This document shows positions 35,107 to 47,278 of a stretch of DNA of 64,000 bases, one piece after another. The DNA is from Dichomitus squalens LYAD-421 SS1 (Eukaryota > Basidiomycota > Agaricomycetes > Polyporales > Polyporaceae). The stretch is from positions 106,366 to 170,365 of the forward strand of contig NW_006766923.1 of NCBI RefSeq assembly GCF_000275845.1, given 5' to 3'. Within the stretch, counting starts at the first letter, position 1, and every line of letters begins with the position of its first letter. The notes under the pieces are model-generated. The model was not told the origin of the DNA. It did not search any database and saw only the letters and a list, made by a program, of their open reading frames with translations. The translations under genes were made by a program, and so were the position numbers.

Positions 35107-36462
35107 TGTTCATTGACGTTTCTCGCTCCCGAGTAAGCAATTAATTCTTCAAGGTCTACCGTGTCTGTCCCCTGACTCTCACATGAAACAGAGAACAGGC
35201 TCCACGCAGCGGAACGGTCCGTAGCGTAGCGTCGTTACCGTGCTCCCCATGTGCTCAGGGGCAACGAAGCTTACCATTCTTCATTTCCGTCGTTCTGTTC
35301 TGATGCTGTAAAGCTCAATTACATGGAAGTCGAACCCAGCACGAGGATAGAGTCACGGCGACAGCCCCAACTGATCGTGAGTAAATGTCAGGATAGTCGT
35401 GCTCGTAATCAGCCCGTCGTCCTACCAAAGGGCCCGGATAGACCAAACCCACACAGCGTACATATAACACTTTGCATGACCCACGAAACGACGCTCCCCG
35501 AATCCCCGTCAAGTATGAGACTGTGTGGTGACCGGGGTCCTGCAGCGCAAACACAAATTGCCACAGGCGCTTGTACTGGGTCTGTCATTGACTATCACCT
35601 CCGACCATATCTGCGTGTGCGGATCGTCCACGAGCATAGATCCGGCCATTGAAGAACATAATCTTCTGTCTTTAGCACGCTAAGGCGAGACGGACTTCCG
35701 TTCCAGTAAGCAAGCCAGATAACTCCTAAATATAATACTACTGACGCGACTAGTTGGATCAGTCCTGCACAGGTGGGGTATGGTCTCGTGGGTGCAAGCG
35801 AGTGCTACCGCTGTCGGCATCGCGCGTCGATCCATGCTATTGGCTCGCTCCCGTGAGCTGTATTCCATATGCATAGTCTCCTCTCGTGGGAATTACGGGA
35901 GAAAGACGAACGTGTCGATTTCGAATGGATGGGACTCGTCTCGTCATCCTCATTGAGAACATTGACACGGCGTTGCTCTTCATTGTGGATCGACGCTGCA
36001 AGACAACATACTCAAGGTCCTGTCATGTCGCTTGTCCTTCTCCGCATACGGGGGAGTTCACATGCGTGTATTTGAGCCTCGATAATTACATACACTGACT
36101 GATATAGTTCATCTGGGCCTACCGTGAACACCGTGGCAGAAGGTGCTCACGCCATATGTACGTGTATGCTTCTGATAGCGAGCACTTCGCCTTTGCTGAC
36201 TAGCGGTATCATCTGAAGGTCCCTTCAACGTCCGGAACGTGCGAACAACAGTACGCGATCAAGGTACTATCAGGTCCCGAGCACGGTTCCGGGGACACCG
36301 TGTGTCCCGTTGCATACATGGCCGGCATATCTACTGTGAAGTGCAAGTTTACACCATGACGGGCTCATACCATAATATGGGCGGAACCTACTGTAGCTCG
36401 GATGCACTGCGAGCTTGCTTCTCATTCGACCGCGATATCTCACCCCAAGACGGTGGCGGACA
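35107..36462. other. Intergenic upstream of aspartic protease 1
   Basis: About 1.35 kb; no domain or paralogous exon recognised on either strand. Confidence 0.4.
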
Positions 36463-36470
36463 TATATGAA
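36463..36470 (+). promoter_or_regulatory. TATA-like box of aspartic protease 1
   Basis: TATATGAA lies about 85 bases before the ATG at 36550. The same word precedes aspartic protease 2 (39240), and a TATATAA precedes aspartic protease 3. Confidence 0.45.
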
Positions 36471-36549
36471 CCCTCGCCTTACCACGAAGACAGCATCGTC
36501 GCCTTGCCAGCGGTGAACGACAGCCTAGGTCTACGACGACGCTTCAGCC

Positions 36550-38359
36550 ATGCTCTCAGGCCTCCGCCTCGCATCAGTATTTCTCGGTGTCTTATCCCTC
36601 GGCCTCGACAGCGATGCTCTCGTGGTTCGGAAGTCGTCCCCTGTAACGTTGCAGTTTGCACGTCGCTTCAACTTCACTGGGACGTCGAAGATCTTGGAGC
36701 TCGACCAGGCCCGCGCTAAGGCCCTCAAGGCTCGTGCGCTTGCGCACCCCGGACGCCTCACCCGATCGGCCATCACCAACATTGATGCAACTAATCAGGC
36801 TGTCGAGTACACTGCTACGGTAAGCTGGCTGACTTCGTGATATCAACTTCATGCTTAACGGGCCGACCCCCTAGGTCGGCGTTGGAACCCCTCCCAGCGA
36901 TTGTACGCGTCAGTCAATGGTTCCTGGTGCATACGCTAAACAATCCACTTAGTCACCCTGCTCATCGATACTGGAAGCTCGAACACCTGGGTAGGGGCTA
37001 CGAAACAATTCGAGGAGACTAGCTCGACCGTCAACACTGGCCAGCTTGTGGTACGTATGACATGTTCACACTTGGAATATTTTTGACACGGTGGACATTC
37101 ATAGGAAGTCGTCTATGGCTCTGGTTTCGTGATCGGTGAGTATTATGCCAAAGTGAGATATTCGTTTTTCTGAACAACAATTGTTCCTTTTCAGGCGAGG
37201 AGTTCACCGATACCGTCACTTTGGCGCCTGGACTGGCGATTGAGGCTCAGTCAATCGGCGTCGCCATCGAATCCTCAGGATTCGAAGGTCTCGACGGTAT
37301 ATTGGGGTATGTTACCGAGACACCGCGTCATGCAAGAATCGATGAAGCGATCGCTTTTCTAGCATCGGCCCAACTGACCTGACATGCGGTTAGCTAAATG
37401 CTGCGTCCAACGGTGGCTGAATACTTACACTACAAGTATGCAGGTACCCTCATACCCGACGAGTCTGCGTGTATTCCGACAGTCACCGACAACGCGTTTG
37501 CGCAAGGCTTGATCGGCGAGGGTCAGGTCGGCGTCTCGTTTGAGCCGACCACCAGCCTCGAGGTTACGAATGGCGAACTCACCTTTGGCGGTACTGACCC
37601 GAGCAAGTTTACTGGAGATCTCAATTTCGTGTACGTAAACTACTAAACATCTGCGTCTTTCAAGAGATGACGTGAGCTATAACAGTCCGATTACCTCCAC
37701 CGCTCCTGCCAATGAGTTCGTTGGTATCGATCAGACTATCACTTATGGTAGCGCCGGCACGACAGTCCTGGCCTCCACCGCTGGCATCACTGATACTGGC
37801 ACCACTTTGCTGCTGATTGCTAGCGGTATGTGACTTTCTCCTTCCGTCCGGCACCCTTGGGCTCACAGGATTGGCTTTCAGATGCCCTCGCCACTTACCA
37901 GAGTCTCACGGGCGCTGTTGCGGACGAGAATACCGGGTTGCTGAGGCTGACGCCAGCTCAGTTTGCTGACCTCCAGAGCTTGTTCTTCCAAATCGGCGAT
38001 GTGAGTACAAGTCGGTTCCTTGGCGGACACTCTTTAGCTGATAAATGTACTCAAGAACACTTTCGAGTTCACTCCGAACGCGCAAGCCTGGCCTCGAGCA
38101 GTGAGTAGATATATCTTGACAGGAGCTAACAACATTTGCATGTATAGTGGCTCACTGCTTTGCTTAGCTTAACACTGCAATTGGAGGTACCAACGAGTTC
38201 GTATACCTTATCGTCGGCGACCTCGGGACAGACAGCGGTGAAGGGTTCGACTTCGTCGACGGCATGACGTTCCTCGAGCGATTCTACTACGTCTTCGACT
38301 CTGCAAACAGCCAAGTCGGATTTGCCACGACCCAGTTCACGAACGCAGAGACAAACTGA
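36550..38359 (+). CDS. Polyporopepsin-type secreted aspartic protease 1 (A1 family)
   Basis: Ten introns can be placed with all phases agreeing. The product has a signal peptide (LSGLRLASVFLGVLSLGL), a propeptide with Ala/Lys/Arg-rich LDQARAKALKARA, then the two active-site motifs LIDTGSSNTWVGA and ITDTGTTLLLIAS, plus YGSGFVIG (flap region), ESACIPTVTDNAFAQGL, SFEPTT..NGELTFGG and TFLERFYYVFD near the C-terminus. Polyporopepsins are acid endopeptidases secreted by wood-decay fungi. It is the first of a tandem pair with 39382-41192; a third paralog is at 56938-58418. It has ten introns, against nine and four in the paralogs. Confidence 0.9.
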
Positions 38360-39239
38360 GGCTCATCCCGTAGAATTACGCTGCTCCCCTCGATCGGTCA
38401 ATGATTCTCGTTATGTTCAGGGTCTTGTGTTGGGTATGATCTGGACTAACGGATGTTGTCATGTTTCTTGAGAAGGAGTTATTCCACCGCTGAACCGGGA
38501 ACGGATCTGGCAGACTGTTCGAGACATATATAGTGACATGCCGAACCGGGCACACGCCCTTCAGTGATCGCCAGGCGGTACTTTTATCTGACAGTCCTCA
38601 CTCAGGCCTTGTGACGATGTTCGAGGTTCCTGTGGGAAATGGGCATATCGTCGGCAACGTTCATTCGCTGGATGGGCCGACGGCAGAACTAATCCCACAA
38701 GCATATTCTCGGAACAACGTATCAGCATCCTAGTACGTCGGAAGATCTTGTTTCAGACACTGCGCAGCTCACGTCGGAATAGCTTATCTCACGGAGGTAC
38801 TCGCATGCAGAATGCGAAGCAGAATGGATGTTGTCATCCAGGCTACGCAGTACGTGCTCAAACGCTGCCGTACTGAATCAATCTGCTTCCGCCTGACTTC
38901 CATCTCACGGCTCTGAGATGAATGGACCCGGAATGTGCGCCATGTAATCCTTCTCAGGCGCTCTTTGGTCTTTCGGCGTATGCAAATGCCAGACATGGGA
39001 AGTTTCGGGCTGACAGGTCAAGAATAGAGGTCTTCCTAACTGTGCTCCACCAGTGGTGGCCTGCGCTTGGGCGAAGATGAACAACGCGCTGACGTCATCT
39101 TTTTCGAGTTACTACTGCTAATGCTTGATCTTATTGGACGCAGGGTGTGGTAGCTATCGGCTACGATACGTTCCCTGTTGGGCGAAGAAACTGGGCCCAA
39201 GTAATGGTCTGCATCTCACGTACGATGATCTGGGAACAG
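38360..39239. other. Intergenic between aspartic proteases 1 and 2
   Basis: About 880 bp with the 3' flank of protease 1 and promoter of protease 2. No gene. Confidence 0.4.
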
Positions 39240-39249
39240 TATATGAACC
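39240..39249 (+). promoter_or_regulatory. TATA-like box of aspartic protease 2
   Basis: TATATGAACC lies about 135 bases before the ATG at 39382 and matches the element before protease 1 (TATATGAACCC). The spacing is longer than in protease 1, with a C-rich leader after it. Confidence 0.4.
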
Positions 39250-39381
39250 TTCACGAGGGCTACCGCCGCTCTACGCTCACCCACGGCGTGATCTCCGTGT
39301 TTTCCCCCATTCTAGCCCCGCACAGGCCATCCAGACGTATCTCTGCCCTGCTCTGCCCCCTCGCACGCACACACAGGCACG

Positions 39382-41192
39382 ATGCTCGCCGGTCTCCGTC
39401 TCATCTCCGCAGCGCTCTTACCCCTTGCCCTAACTGTTGACGCTGGGCTCATACGACGTGATGCAGTCCCTGTGACAATCCCTTTTGCCAGACGATTGAA
39501 CTTTACCGGCACCGCAAAGCTCATCGAGCTAGACCAGGCGCGTGCGAAGACGCTCAAGGCCCGCGCAAACAGTGGATTCAAGCAAACCGCGGTCTTTGAT
39601 GCCCCGGCCACGAACCAGGCGGTCGATTATACCACTACTGTGCGAAGCGTCCTACTCTTACTTAGATATGAGACACGAGCTCATAATCAGGGTGTAGGTT
39701 GGTGTGGGTAACCCGCCGCAGAACTGTAGGTGTCCCTCAGTGAGATGTATACCCTCGCGCTGAGGCAAGGACGGTACCGTGTATCCAGTCACCCTGCTCA
39801 TTGATACTGGAAGTTCGAACACTTGGGTGGGAGCGCAACTCCTCACCAACCCATTCCTCCCCACCACATCGGGATTTACCGGCAATCTAGTAGTATGTCT
39901 CTACGATATGCTCTCCGCCGATATTCTCGTGATCACTGACCTGCCCCGGACGACACAATGTGCAGTCCGTCACCTACGGCTCCGGGTTCTTCATCGGCCA
40001 GGAATTCACAGATACCGTTCACTTGGGAGGTCTCGCTATCGAGAACCAGTCATTCGGCGGAGCACTCGTCTCTGAGGGATTCGATGACGTCGACGGGATC
40101 ATAGGGTGAGTGCGCAATTGTCATGCTCATCTGAATACGCGCCTGATACCCTCTAAGCATTGGACCAGCGGACCTGACTTGCGGTACACAAGACTGCATT
40201 GCTTTGCCTGAATGATGTGACACTGAATCGGTCGTCTATATAGGCACTCTCATCCCAGCGGTCGACGATTGTATCCCTACTGTGACCGATAACGCGTTCA
40301 GTCAGGGTCTGATCCCGGCGCACGAGATTGGCATCTCCTTTGAGCCCACAAGCAGCCTCGACAACACAAACGGCGAGCTCACCTTCGGCGGCGTCGACAC
40401 GAACAAGTTCACCGGACCCCTCAACTTCGTGTAAGTTGTTGTACCCTATGTTCCAGCTCCAAGAAGGCTGATGCCAATGCGCCCCCTCGCCCAACAGGCC
40501 GATCACCTCGACCTCTCCTGCAAACGAGTTCGTCGGCATCGACCAGTCCATCACCTTCGGCTCCACCGACGGGCCCACCGTCCTCGCGTCGACGGCCGGC
40601 GTCACCGACACCGGGACCACCCTCCTGCTGCTCGCGACTGGTAAGCGCGTTTCCCTCGGACCAGCGCACGACACAAAACTAACAGGGTCTCCCACCCTTC
40701 AGACGCCTTCGACACCTACCAGAACCTCACCGGCTCGACTCTGGACGCGACCACGGGCCTCCTCCGCCTGACCCCAGACCAGGCATCGAACCTGCAGAGC
40801 CTCTTCTTCCACATCGGCGACGTGCGTCCCCCACCTCCGACTCCCATCGCCCATCTCCACACTGACACGCTGCTCCTCCCTCCCAGACCACCCTCGAGTT
40901 CACGCCCAACGCCCAGATCTGGCCGCGCGCGGTACGTCCCCCGCGCACCGCGATATTGGCTGACACTGACATTCATTTCTGCCCATCTGCCGCGCCCCAG
41001 CTCAACTCCGCGATCGGCGGGACGTCCGACTTCGTCTACCTCGTCGTGAACGACCTCGGGACCCTGAGCGGCGAGGGGCTGGACTTCATCGACGGCATGA
41101 CATTCCTCGAGCGGTTCTACTACGTCTTCGACATCGCGAATAGCCGTGTCGGATTCGCAACTACGCCGTTCACAGACGCGACAACGAACTAG
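39382..41192 (+). CDS. Polyporopepsin-type secreted aspartic protease 2 (A1 family)
   Basis: Starts MLAGLRLISAALLPLALT (signal peptide), propeptide LDQARAKTLKARA, then LLIDTGSSNTWVGA and VTDTGTTLLLLAT as the catalytic Asp motifs, YGSGFFIGQEFTDT at the flap, DDCIPTVTDNAFSQGL, NGELTFGGVD, and the conserved C-terminal GMTFLERFYYVFD. The exon chain is in frame with nine introns; the intron that splits the flap motif in protease 1 (V-I-G/E) is absent here. A Cys pair (TCGT...DDCIP) is shared with protease 1 but not with protease 3, where the region reads LTQGTTSSGDTIP. The enzyme is expected to act in acidic extracellular medium. Tandem duplicate of protease 1 on the same strand. Confidence 0.9.
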
Positions 41193-41358
41193 ATGAAAGC
41201 GTGCCGCTCGTTAGTAGTCGACTCGCAGCCCCAATAGATACATAATCTGCCTGCTGTGCTTGGATTGTTCCCGAATGCAGTACCCGAGGGTATGTCCGAG
41301 ATACTAGACTGAGCGTGCATTGTAGAACAGCGAAAAAAAAACCAAATCAATGGCGGAT

Positions 41359-41429
41359 TGCATTAAGGGGGAATCGAACCCCCGGCGGGTCGATGGCAAC
41401 GACCCAGGTTACCACTACCCCATTAATGC
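41359..41429 (-). tRNA. tRNA-Gly (anticodon GCC)
   Basis: The minus strand folds as a standard cloverleaf: acceptor GCATTAA pairs with TTAATGC followed by discriminator A, D-arm region GGTAGTGGTAACC, anticodon stem GGGTCG/CGACCC enclosing TTGCCAT (anticodon GCC), and T-arm GGGGGTTCGATTCCCCC. No intron. No CCA is encoded, as usual in eukaryotes. It sits between aspartic protease 2 and MCU. Confidence 0.95.
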
Positions 41430-41485
41430 GACGTACGGTACCAAAGCCGAAATATAATCGGTTGTAGCGGCAACACATGCACATT

Positions 41486-42854
41486 TCACTTGTCCGTACC
41501 CTTCTCACCAGCGAGCTCGAGATTCTCCTCCTGGGTCTCTCTGACGTCCTCCGGCTCTTCGAGCTCCCCGCGCTCCTTCACTTTACGCTCCTCCTCGCTC
41601 TCCTTCCATCGGCTCTCATCGTAATCCTCCGCGATCTTGCTAATTTCGCTGCGAATCCCCTTCGCTTCGGCCACGAGGTCCATCCATCGGTCAATATCAA
41701 GCCCCCGTGCTTTATAAAGCGCCTCGCGTCGCGCCGAGACCGAATGATGCAAGACGGAAGAGTAAGACACTTCGCGTCCTTGATACAGGAACCTGCACAG
41801 TCGGGACGACAGAACGCGGTACGCGTTCAGCTTAAGTTTCTGGCTGCCTGAGTGCAAACGAACGCACCAGAGGTAACTCAAGACGACCATCGACAGCCCC
41901 GACAAGTAAGTGATAGGCTCCATCACGTCCCACCCGTAGTCCCAGAACGTCAGCCTCGCCACCGCGCCCCAATAGACGACCAGGATCCCGAACCCGCCGA
42001 GCGCCATCTTCCGCGCGCCGCGGTGCGCCTCCATGTCGCACGCGCGCTTCAGCTCCTCCATGCGCGCGAGCTGGTGCTCGACGGCGGCGAGGCGCCGCCG
42101 GAGGAAGCGCGTGCGGTCCGCGAACGAGGGCACCTCGACGGGGATCTGCGTGTGCGGCTCCACGCCGGGGGCGTCCGCGATGCAGACCATGAACTCGCGC
42201 GTGCGCGCGGCGTCGCGGATGAAGTCGGCGACGTCGGTCGAGTCGGACCACCGGATCGCCCTGCCGCGGGGGGTGGTCGAGCGGAAGGTGATGGCGGGCG
42301 TGCTGGGCGCGAGCGACGAGGAGAGGAGGCGGGCGACGTGCGAGAGAGGCTGGGAGGGGTGGAGGAGGAAGACTATGGGCGGAAACGGTCTGGAGGGGTT
42401 GGGGTGCGTGTTGTTTTGCTTGATGGGGTCGAGCGGGATGATAAGCTTGAAGAGGTGCGAAGCTGTTGGCGAGATTTTTCCTAGGACAAGAAGAGGTCGA
42501 TGGCAGGAAGATTGACCTGGTGTCTGAGTTGTGCGTACCTTTCCCTTCCATCGTTTCGCAGTCGTCGCTGGTCACCTCCCCCGTGTTGCGAGGGTCCTTG
42601 TCGTCCTCTCCCTTGTTCTCCTTCCATTTAGCCTTGTGCGATGCTTCTGCGAGGAACCTAGAATGGCCAACATTGACATTCTCTACCTGCTGTTGTGTTG
42701 TGACAAGTGGTCGTGTGCCGAGTCTATGCGCAGTGCCTGCTGTTCGTAGCACAAGTGCCGGATTTGTGTCCTTTCCGTGGACAGAAAATACAGAATGTCG
42801 TGTATGGATACGCTGTCTAGCGCAAAGACCAAGGAGAGTGAAGCCGAATCTCAT
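41486..42854 (-). CDS. MCU: Mitochondrial calcium uniporter pore subunit (MCU family)
   Basis: Exon 1 (42854-42539) and exon 2 (42480-41486) join in frame to give 436 aa. The N-terminus is Arg/His-rich and acid-poor, fitting a mitochondrial presequence. After the splice the protein reads GKISPTASHLFKLIIPL and VFLLHPSQPLSHVARLL, the N-terminal domain wording of fungal MCU homologs. Two coiled-coil segments flank two transmembrane helices with the selectivity-filter motif WDVMEPITYL between them (D and E of the D-x-M-E). The long C-terminal coiled coil is Glu/Lys-rich. Known role: Ca2+ uptake across the inner mitochondrial membrane. The diagnostic filter motif makes the call firm. Confidence 0.9.
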
Positions 42855-43396
42855 GAGCGAGCGATGGCTGTGGAGGGAGGAAGACGACCGAAGACCATGA
42901 TGCTCGTGCAGGAGCGAGTCGCAGATTGTCTATGACCTAGAGCGGCGCAGTCCTCTTGCCCCATTGAGGTTATCTTGACCCAAATGAGGCAAGTACCGAG
43001 CCCGGCCTCTACCGTACTGGCGCTAAGTTCGAATTGCAGGCCTTGGCCGCACAGCCCACAATCTCAGTCTTTCATGCAACTATGTATCTACTGAGATGAA
43101 GAACTCGAGGGAAGCGTTCGCCAGCTGCACGCTGCCTTATGGCGGTTGCCTCATTCCTACTGCACCTCATACTTGGCGCGAGCGGATTAGGGATCAGTCT
43201 CACCGCTCCTTCCTTCACTGTGAACCACGCCGCTCACAGTCGCATCCGAACCATCTGGAGGTTTGCCAACCTCTACATCTTCAGCTCCACGGGCACTCCT
43301 AACTCACAGTTTTCACTCTATCATGTAGGCAACTTTCTATATGATCCTGGATATGATTACTGATTCTCCGGTATACGTCAGCACGCCTAGTCCTCT
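42855..43396. other. Divergent region (MCU / HET pseudogene)
   Basis: 540 bp; no gene seen. It probably contains the MCU promoter. Confidence 0.4.
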
Positions 43397-44590
43397 ATGC
43401 GGCTACTACATACCACGACGGGACACTTCGTCGAGGTCCCGGATTTTACAGAGGCGAAATACGCCATTCTCTCCCATACCTGGGAATCCAGCGGCGAGCA
43501 GACGTACCAGGAGCTCAAGGAGATCCAGAAGTCGTACGGCCCAGACGGTCAGCCTCGGGCGATCCCATCTCCATTGTCAATCCTGCCGATACATCCTCGC
43601 CTCCTGCCCCACAACAACCTTCGACGCCAAGTGTGCTGGTACACTCATTGGATGCAGCGACATCGTCCTCACATATCCTGTCAGCGTCACAGGACGAGCC
43701 CGATTCTCCCGCGCGGGAGCAGGTGCCTGCGATCTGGCGGGACCCTCGGCTCTCCGAGAAGGTCCGACGCCTGCGAGACAGCAAGAGCTGCAGGCTACGA
43801 CCTCGTTTGGCTTGACTCGTGTTGTATCGAGAGTTGTCCGAACCGATCAATTCGATGTACATCTGGCACGGCGATTCCGACGTCTGCTATGCCTTTCTCG
43901 CGGATGTTCCTCCCGAGGACGATATTCGGGCGAACGGCTCCCGCTTCCAGACGAGCAGATGGTTCACCCGCGGATGGACGCTGCAGGAGCTCATCGCACC
44001 TCGTAAGCTCTTATTCCTATCGGAGGACTGGCGCGAAATAGGCTCGAAGAGCTATCTATCCCCTCTCCTGCACGGCTTCACCGGCATCGACGTCGATATC
44101 CTACTACATTAGACTACCTCATAATGCATAGGGTCGGTACCCCCATTTCCGTATGCATCATGGGACATTATGCATTATCAGACGGCCTGTCGAGTGTGAA
44201 GCGCCGAATTGGTACCCGTCCGGGGCCTCTGCGGCGATATGCATCATCAGATATGACCTCATGCATTATGAGGTAGTCTACTGTACATACGCGCTCTCTA
44301 AACAAGGTCAGCATCGCGAGGCGCATGTCCTGGGCATCCCACCGGGAGACTTCGCGCGTGGAGGACCTGGCGTTTGTCTCTGGTATCTTCAACATTAACC
44401 TGCCCACCCTCTATGGCGAAGGCGAGGTGCTTTCAGGAGGCTGCAGGAGGAGATCCTCCAGCGCATTCTAGACCAGAGTCTTTTCGCCTGGACCGCTGAT
44501 GCTAAGAAGTCTGATCAGATCAGCCAGAACATGGATGATATCTTGTTCAATGCAAGGTCCTACACCCAGGCGGAGGACAGTCTTCTATGA
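43397..44590 (+). pseudogene. HET-domain (heterokaryon incompatibility) pseudogene with MITE insertion
   Basis: Starts MRLLHTTTGHFVEVPDF and continues YAILSHTWESSGEQTYQEL, the classic N-terminus of basidiomycete HET proteins. Downstream come VPAIWRDPRLSEKVRR, then in another frame CETARAAGYDLVWLDSCCI, then in a third frame LSEPINSMYIWHGDSD, WFTRGWTLQELIAPRKLLF, and past the insertion SIARRMSWASHRET and FNINLPTLYGEGE, DQSLFAWTADA. The changes of frame around 43770 and 43835 (codons missing inside the block that normally reads RACE and DKTSSSEL) and the transposon at 44110-44280 show it is broken. Intact HET proteins trigger cell death when unlike mycelia fuse; this copy cannot encode one. Confidence 0.82.
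44110..44280. mobile_element. 171-bp MITE-like element with perfect 18-bp terminal inverted repeats
   Basis: The left end TA-GACTACCTCATAATGCAT (from 44110) is matched exactly, inverted, by ATGCATTATGAGGTAGTC-TA ending at 44280. The TA dinucleotides outside the 18-base repeats look like a TA target-site duplication, the hallmark of Tc1/mariner-type insertion. The internal sequence is non-coding and itself partly palindromic (GGTACC and GCATCAT words near both ends). It interrupts the HET pseudogene right after the DILLH codons, where the conserved reading resumes on the other side. Confidence 0.8.
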
Positions 44591-44659
44591 TCAGGGATTA
44601 GATGCAGTCAAGGTCCCCCGGCTTCAGGTATTTATCACCTGCTGGGAGGAGAAGTCTTC

Positions 44660-45185
44660 GCCATCACGACGAATTTAAGTTATCCATTCGCATCGAAGTG
44701 ATTCTGACCACAGGATTGTCCACAGAGGTTCTATTGGAGCACGACGCGCCCCTTCCTCCATTTTGAGGATCGCACATCCCGCTCTGAGAGCAGCGCCCCA
44801 TCCAGGATCAGCCCACGGTACGCCTGTGTGGGCCCATGTCTTCTTGAGCTCGTTCCATACTTCTGCCTGACTACTTGCTTGGCATCTCGACATGATATGC
44901 TCCATCGATTCTAACTTTCCGCGCACCGCGCACATCGCCCTGTCCTGATATCCTTCGGGCAAACCTTCTCTCTTCCAATGTTTTCCAATCATGACAACAT
45001 CATGAGTCCCACACCAAAAACGCAAGACTATCTTGGAACGTGTGTTTCGACCTGATTGATCTCCATTGACCGATTGTATCGCCTACGATATTCTCCAGGT
45101 TAGCATTGGCCTGTGCTCGTGGTTTCTGTCTAGGTTCTGTTTCGCTTGCAAGTCCCGTAGCTGACAGCGTACATACATTACACAC
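44660..45185 (-). mobile_element. 3' relic of a non-LTR retrotransposon (LINE) with RNase H/zinc-binding region
   Basis: The minus strand reads [24 protein letters not shown], then after a frame shift near 45015 THDVVMIGKHWKREG, CAVRGKLESMEHIMSRC (Cys/His zinc-binding region typical after RNase H in fungal LINEs), ASSQAEVWNELKKTW, and a C-terminal ILWSESLRCEWIT with stop at 44675. The upstream RT and endonuclease parts are absent, so it is 5'-truncated, as LINE insertions usually are. It ends about 60 bases from the stop codon of the IDH gene. Confidence 0.7.
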
Positions 45186-45246
45186 ACAACACGCGGTGCG
45201 CAGCCGCGATCACTATCCAAGCAAGACTTCCTACACCACGAAAGCT

Positions 45247-47278
45247 TCACAGCTTCGCACGCGCCGCCAGCTTCTGCTTGAGCTTCTCCTGCACCCGTCA
45301 TCAGCGAATCGCGTCGCCCGCAAAACCCAAGGCCACTCACGTTAACCTTGTCCATGTACACGTCCGTCACGACCCAGTGCTCCCGCTTCATCTCCTTCCC
45401 GTGGATCGCCAGCGCAAGGTCCTTCGTCATCACCCCGTCCTGGTCGATCACCTCCACGCACGCCGCCTCCAGCTCCTCGCAGAACGTCTTCAGCGCCGCG
45501 TTCCCGTCCAGCTTCGCCCGGTGCAGCAGCCCCCGCGTCCACGCGAAGATCGACGCCACCGGGTTCGTCGACGTTTCCCGCCCCTTCTGCCACTCCCGGT
45601 AGTGCCGCGTCACCGTCCCGTGCGCCGCCTCGCTCTCGATCACGTCCCCGGCGGGCGTGATCAGCTCTGAGGTCATCATCCCCAGCGAGCCGAAGCCCTG
45701 CGCGAGGATGTCCGACTGCACGTCCCCGTCGTAGTTCTTGCACGCCCACACGAACCCGCCCGAAGACTTGATCGCTTGCGCGACCATGTCGTCGATCAGC
45801 CGGTGCTCGTAGTAGATCCCTGCAGAGTCGAAGGCGGCCTTGTACTCGCTGTTCGGGGTCAGTTCTGGATGGTCGCTGCGTAAGGATCGTGGGGCGTACC
45901 TTTCGTAAATCTCCTGGAAGATATCCTTGAACCGTCCGTCGTACTTCTTCAAGATCGTGTTCTTGGTCGACATGAACTACGAGCGCAACACTTCGGCTTT
46001 TGTTTCAAACATACATGAGCGACCTGCTCACCAGAGGCAGCTTCTTCTGGAGCGCCATCTTGAACGACGAGTGGGCAAAGCCACGGATCGACTACAAAGA
46101 CTGTAAGCACTCTCGTCAGACGCAAATAGTGACCCTACGCGACTCACCTCGTCAGTGTTGTACATCGCAAGCGCGACGCCGGCGCCCTTGAAGTCATACA
46201 CATTGATACTCGTCGGCTTGCCCCCATCCGCCGGCGTGTACACCAGCTCCAGCTTGCCTGGCCCCGGCGCAAGGAAGTCCGACGCGCGATACTGCCCCAC
46301 CCCAGTTCTCGTTCAGCCTTTACTCTCCCCTGCTTCCCCGCGAAACACGCACCTGGTCCCCGAACGCGTGCCGCCCAATCACGATTGGGTTCTTCCACCC
46401 GGGCACAGGGCGCGGGATGCGCGCGAGCACGATCGGCTCGCGGAAGACGGTGCCGCCGAGGATGTTGCGGATCGTCCCGTTCGGGCTCTTCCACATCTGC
46501 TTGAGCTTGAACTCGGCGACGCGCGCCTCGTCGGGCGTGATCGTCGCGCACTTGATGCCGACCTTGTGCTTCAGGATCGCCTCGGCCGCCTCGACGGTCA
46601 CCTTGTCGTCCGTCTGGTGCGCGCACGTTGCGGAGGAACGCGATGAGTGGAAAGGGAGGTACTGGAGGGGCGCAAGGACGTACCGCATCACGGTGCTCGA
46701 GCCCGAGGTCGTAGTACTCGATGTCCAGTTGTAGATATGGAAGTATCAACTGCGAGAGAGCGAAAGCAACTTGAGCAAGACGTCCGACTGATCCGGCGTG
46801 CTGCAGGTCGCGTAACCTTCGCCGTTCTCCCCCAGAGGCCCTTCACTTGGGCAAGTACGCGCTGGGCGCGCGGCCGGCCGAATAGCTGATGTCACGCACC
46901 TCCTCCCGGATCTTCTTCCAGATAATCCTCGTCATCTCATCTCCATCAAGCTCAACGATCGGGTTCTGGACGACGATCTTGTTCTCTGCAGACCCGTCCA
47001 ATCAGTTACCCCACATCCAGAGCGCAGCCACCCCCACACACGCCAAGCGTCCCCGTCCGGTTGCACGGCAGAGCACGGTGCGACGGGAGCGGCAGCCAAC
47101 CAGAGTTTGTAGAGCGAGTTAACGTTAGCTTCCGGGCGCCCCAACGAGTCAGAAATCGGGAAAGGGACTCACGCATCCTAAGAGAGCTGCTCGCGAAGCC
47201 GCGGTAGAGTGCAGAAGCAGTGGGGGCAGCAGCGAAGTGCCTGCCGTGCAACGAGCGTGCGACACGACGGGAGAGCAT
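45247..47278 (-). CDS. IDP1: NADP-dependent isocitrate dehydrogenase, mitochondrial type
   Basis: Multi-exon gene with all parts in order: an Arg-rich mitochondrial leader ([19 protein letters not shown]), [157 protein letters not shown] and a last exon [13 protein letters not shown] ending at 45247. The substrate/metal-binding residues (S-N-G, R-E-P, Y-D-G-D) are present. It oxidises isocitrate to 2-oxoglutarate, making NADPH in mitochondria. The start at 47278 is supported by the targeting leader. It shares a 459-bp divergent promoter with bL28m. Confidence 0.92.

Noticed and set aside
42033..42515. Plus-strand frames of 160-210 codons opposite MCU
   Set aside because: Arg-rich antisense frames of a GC-rich gene; the minus-strand MCU frame explains the openness.
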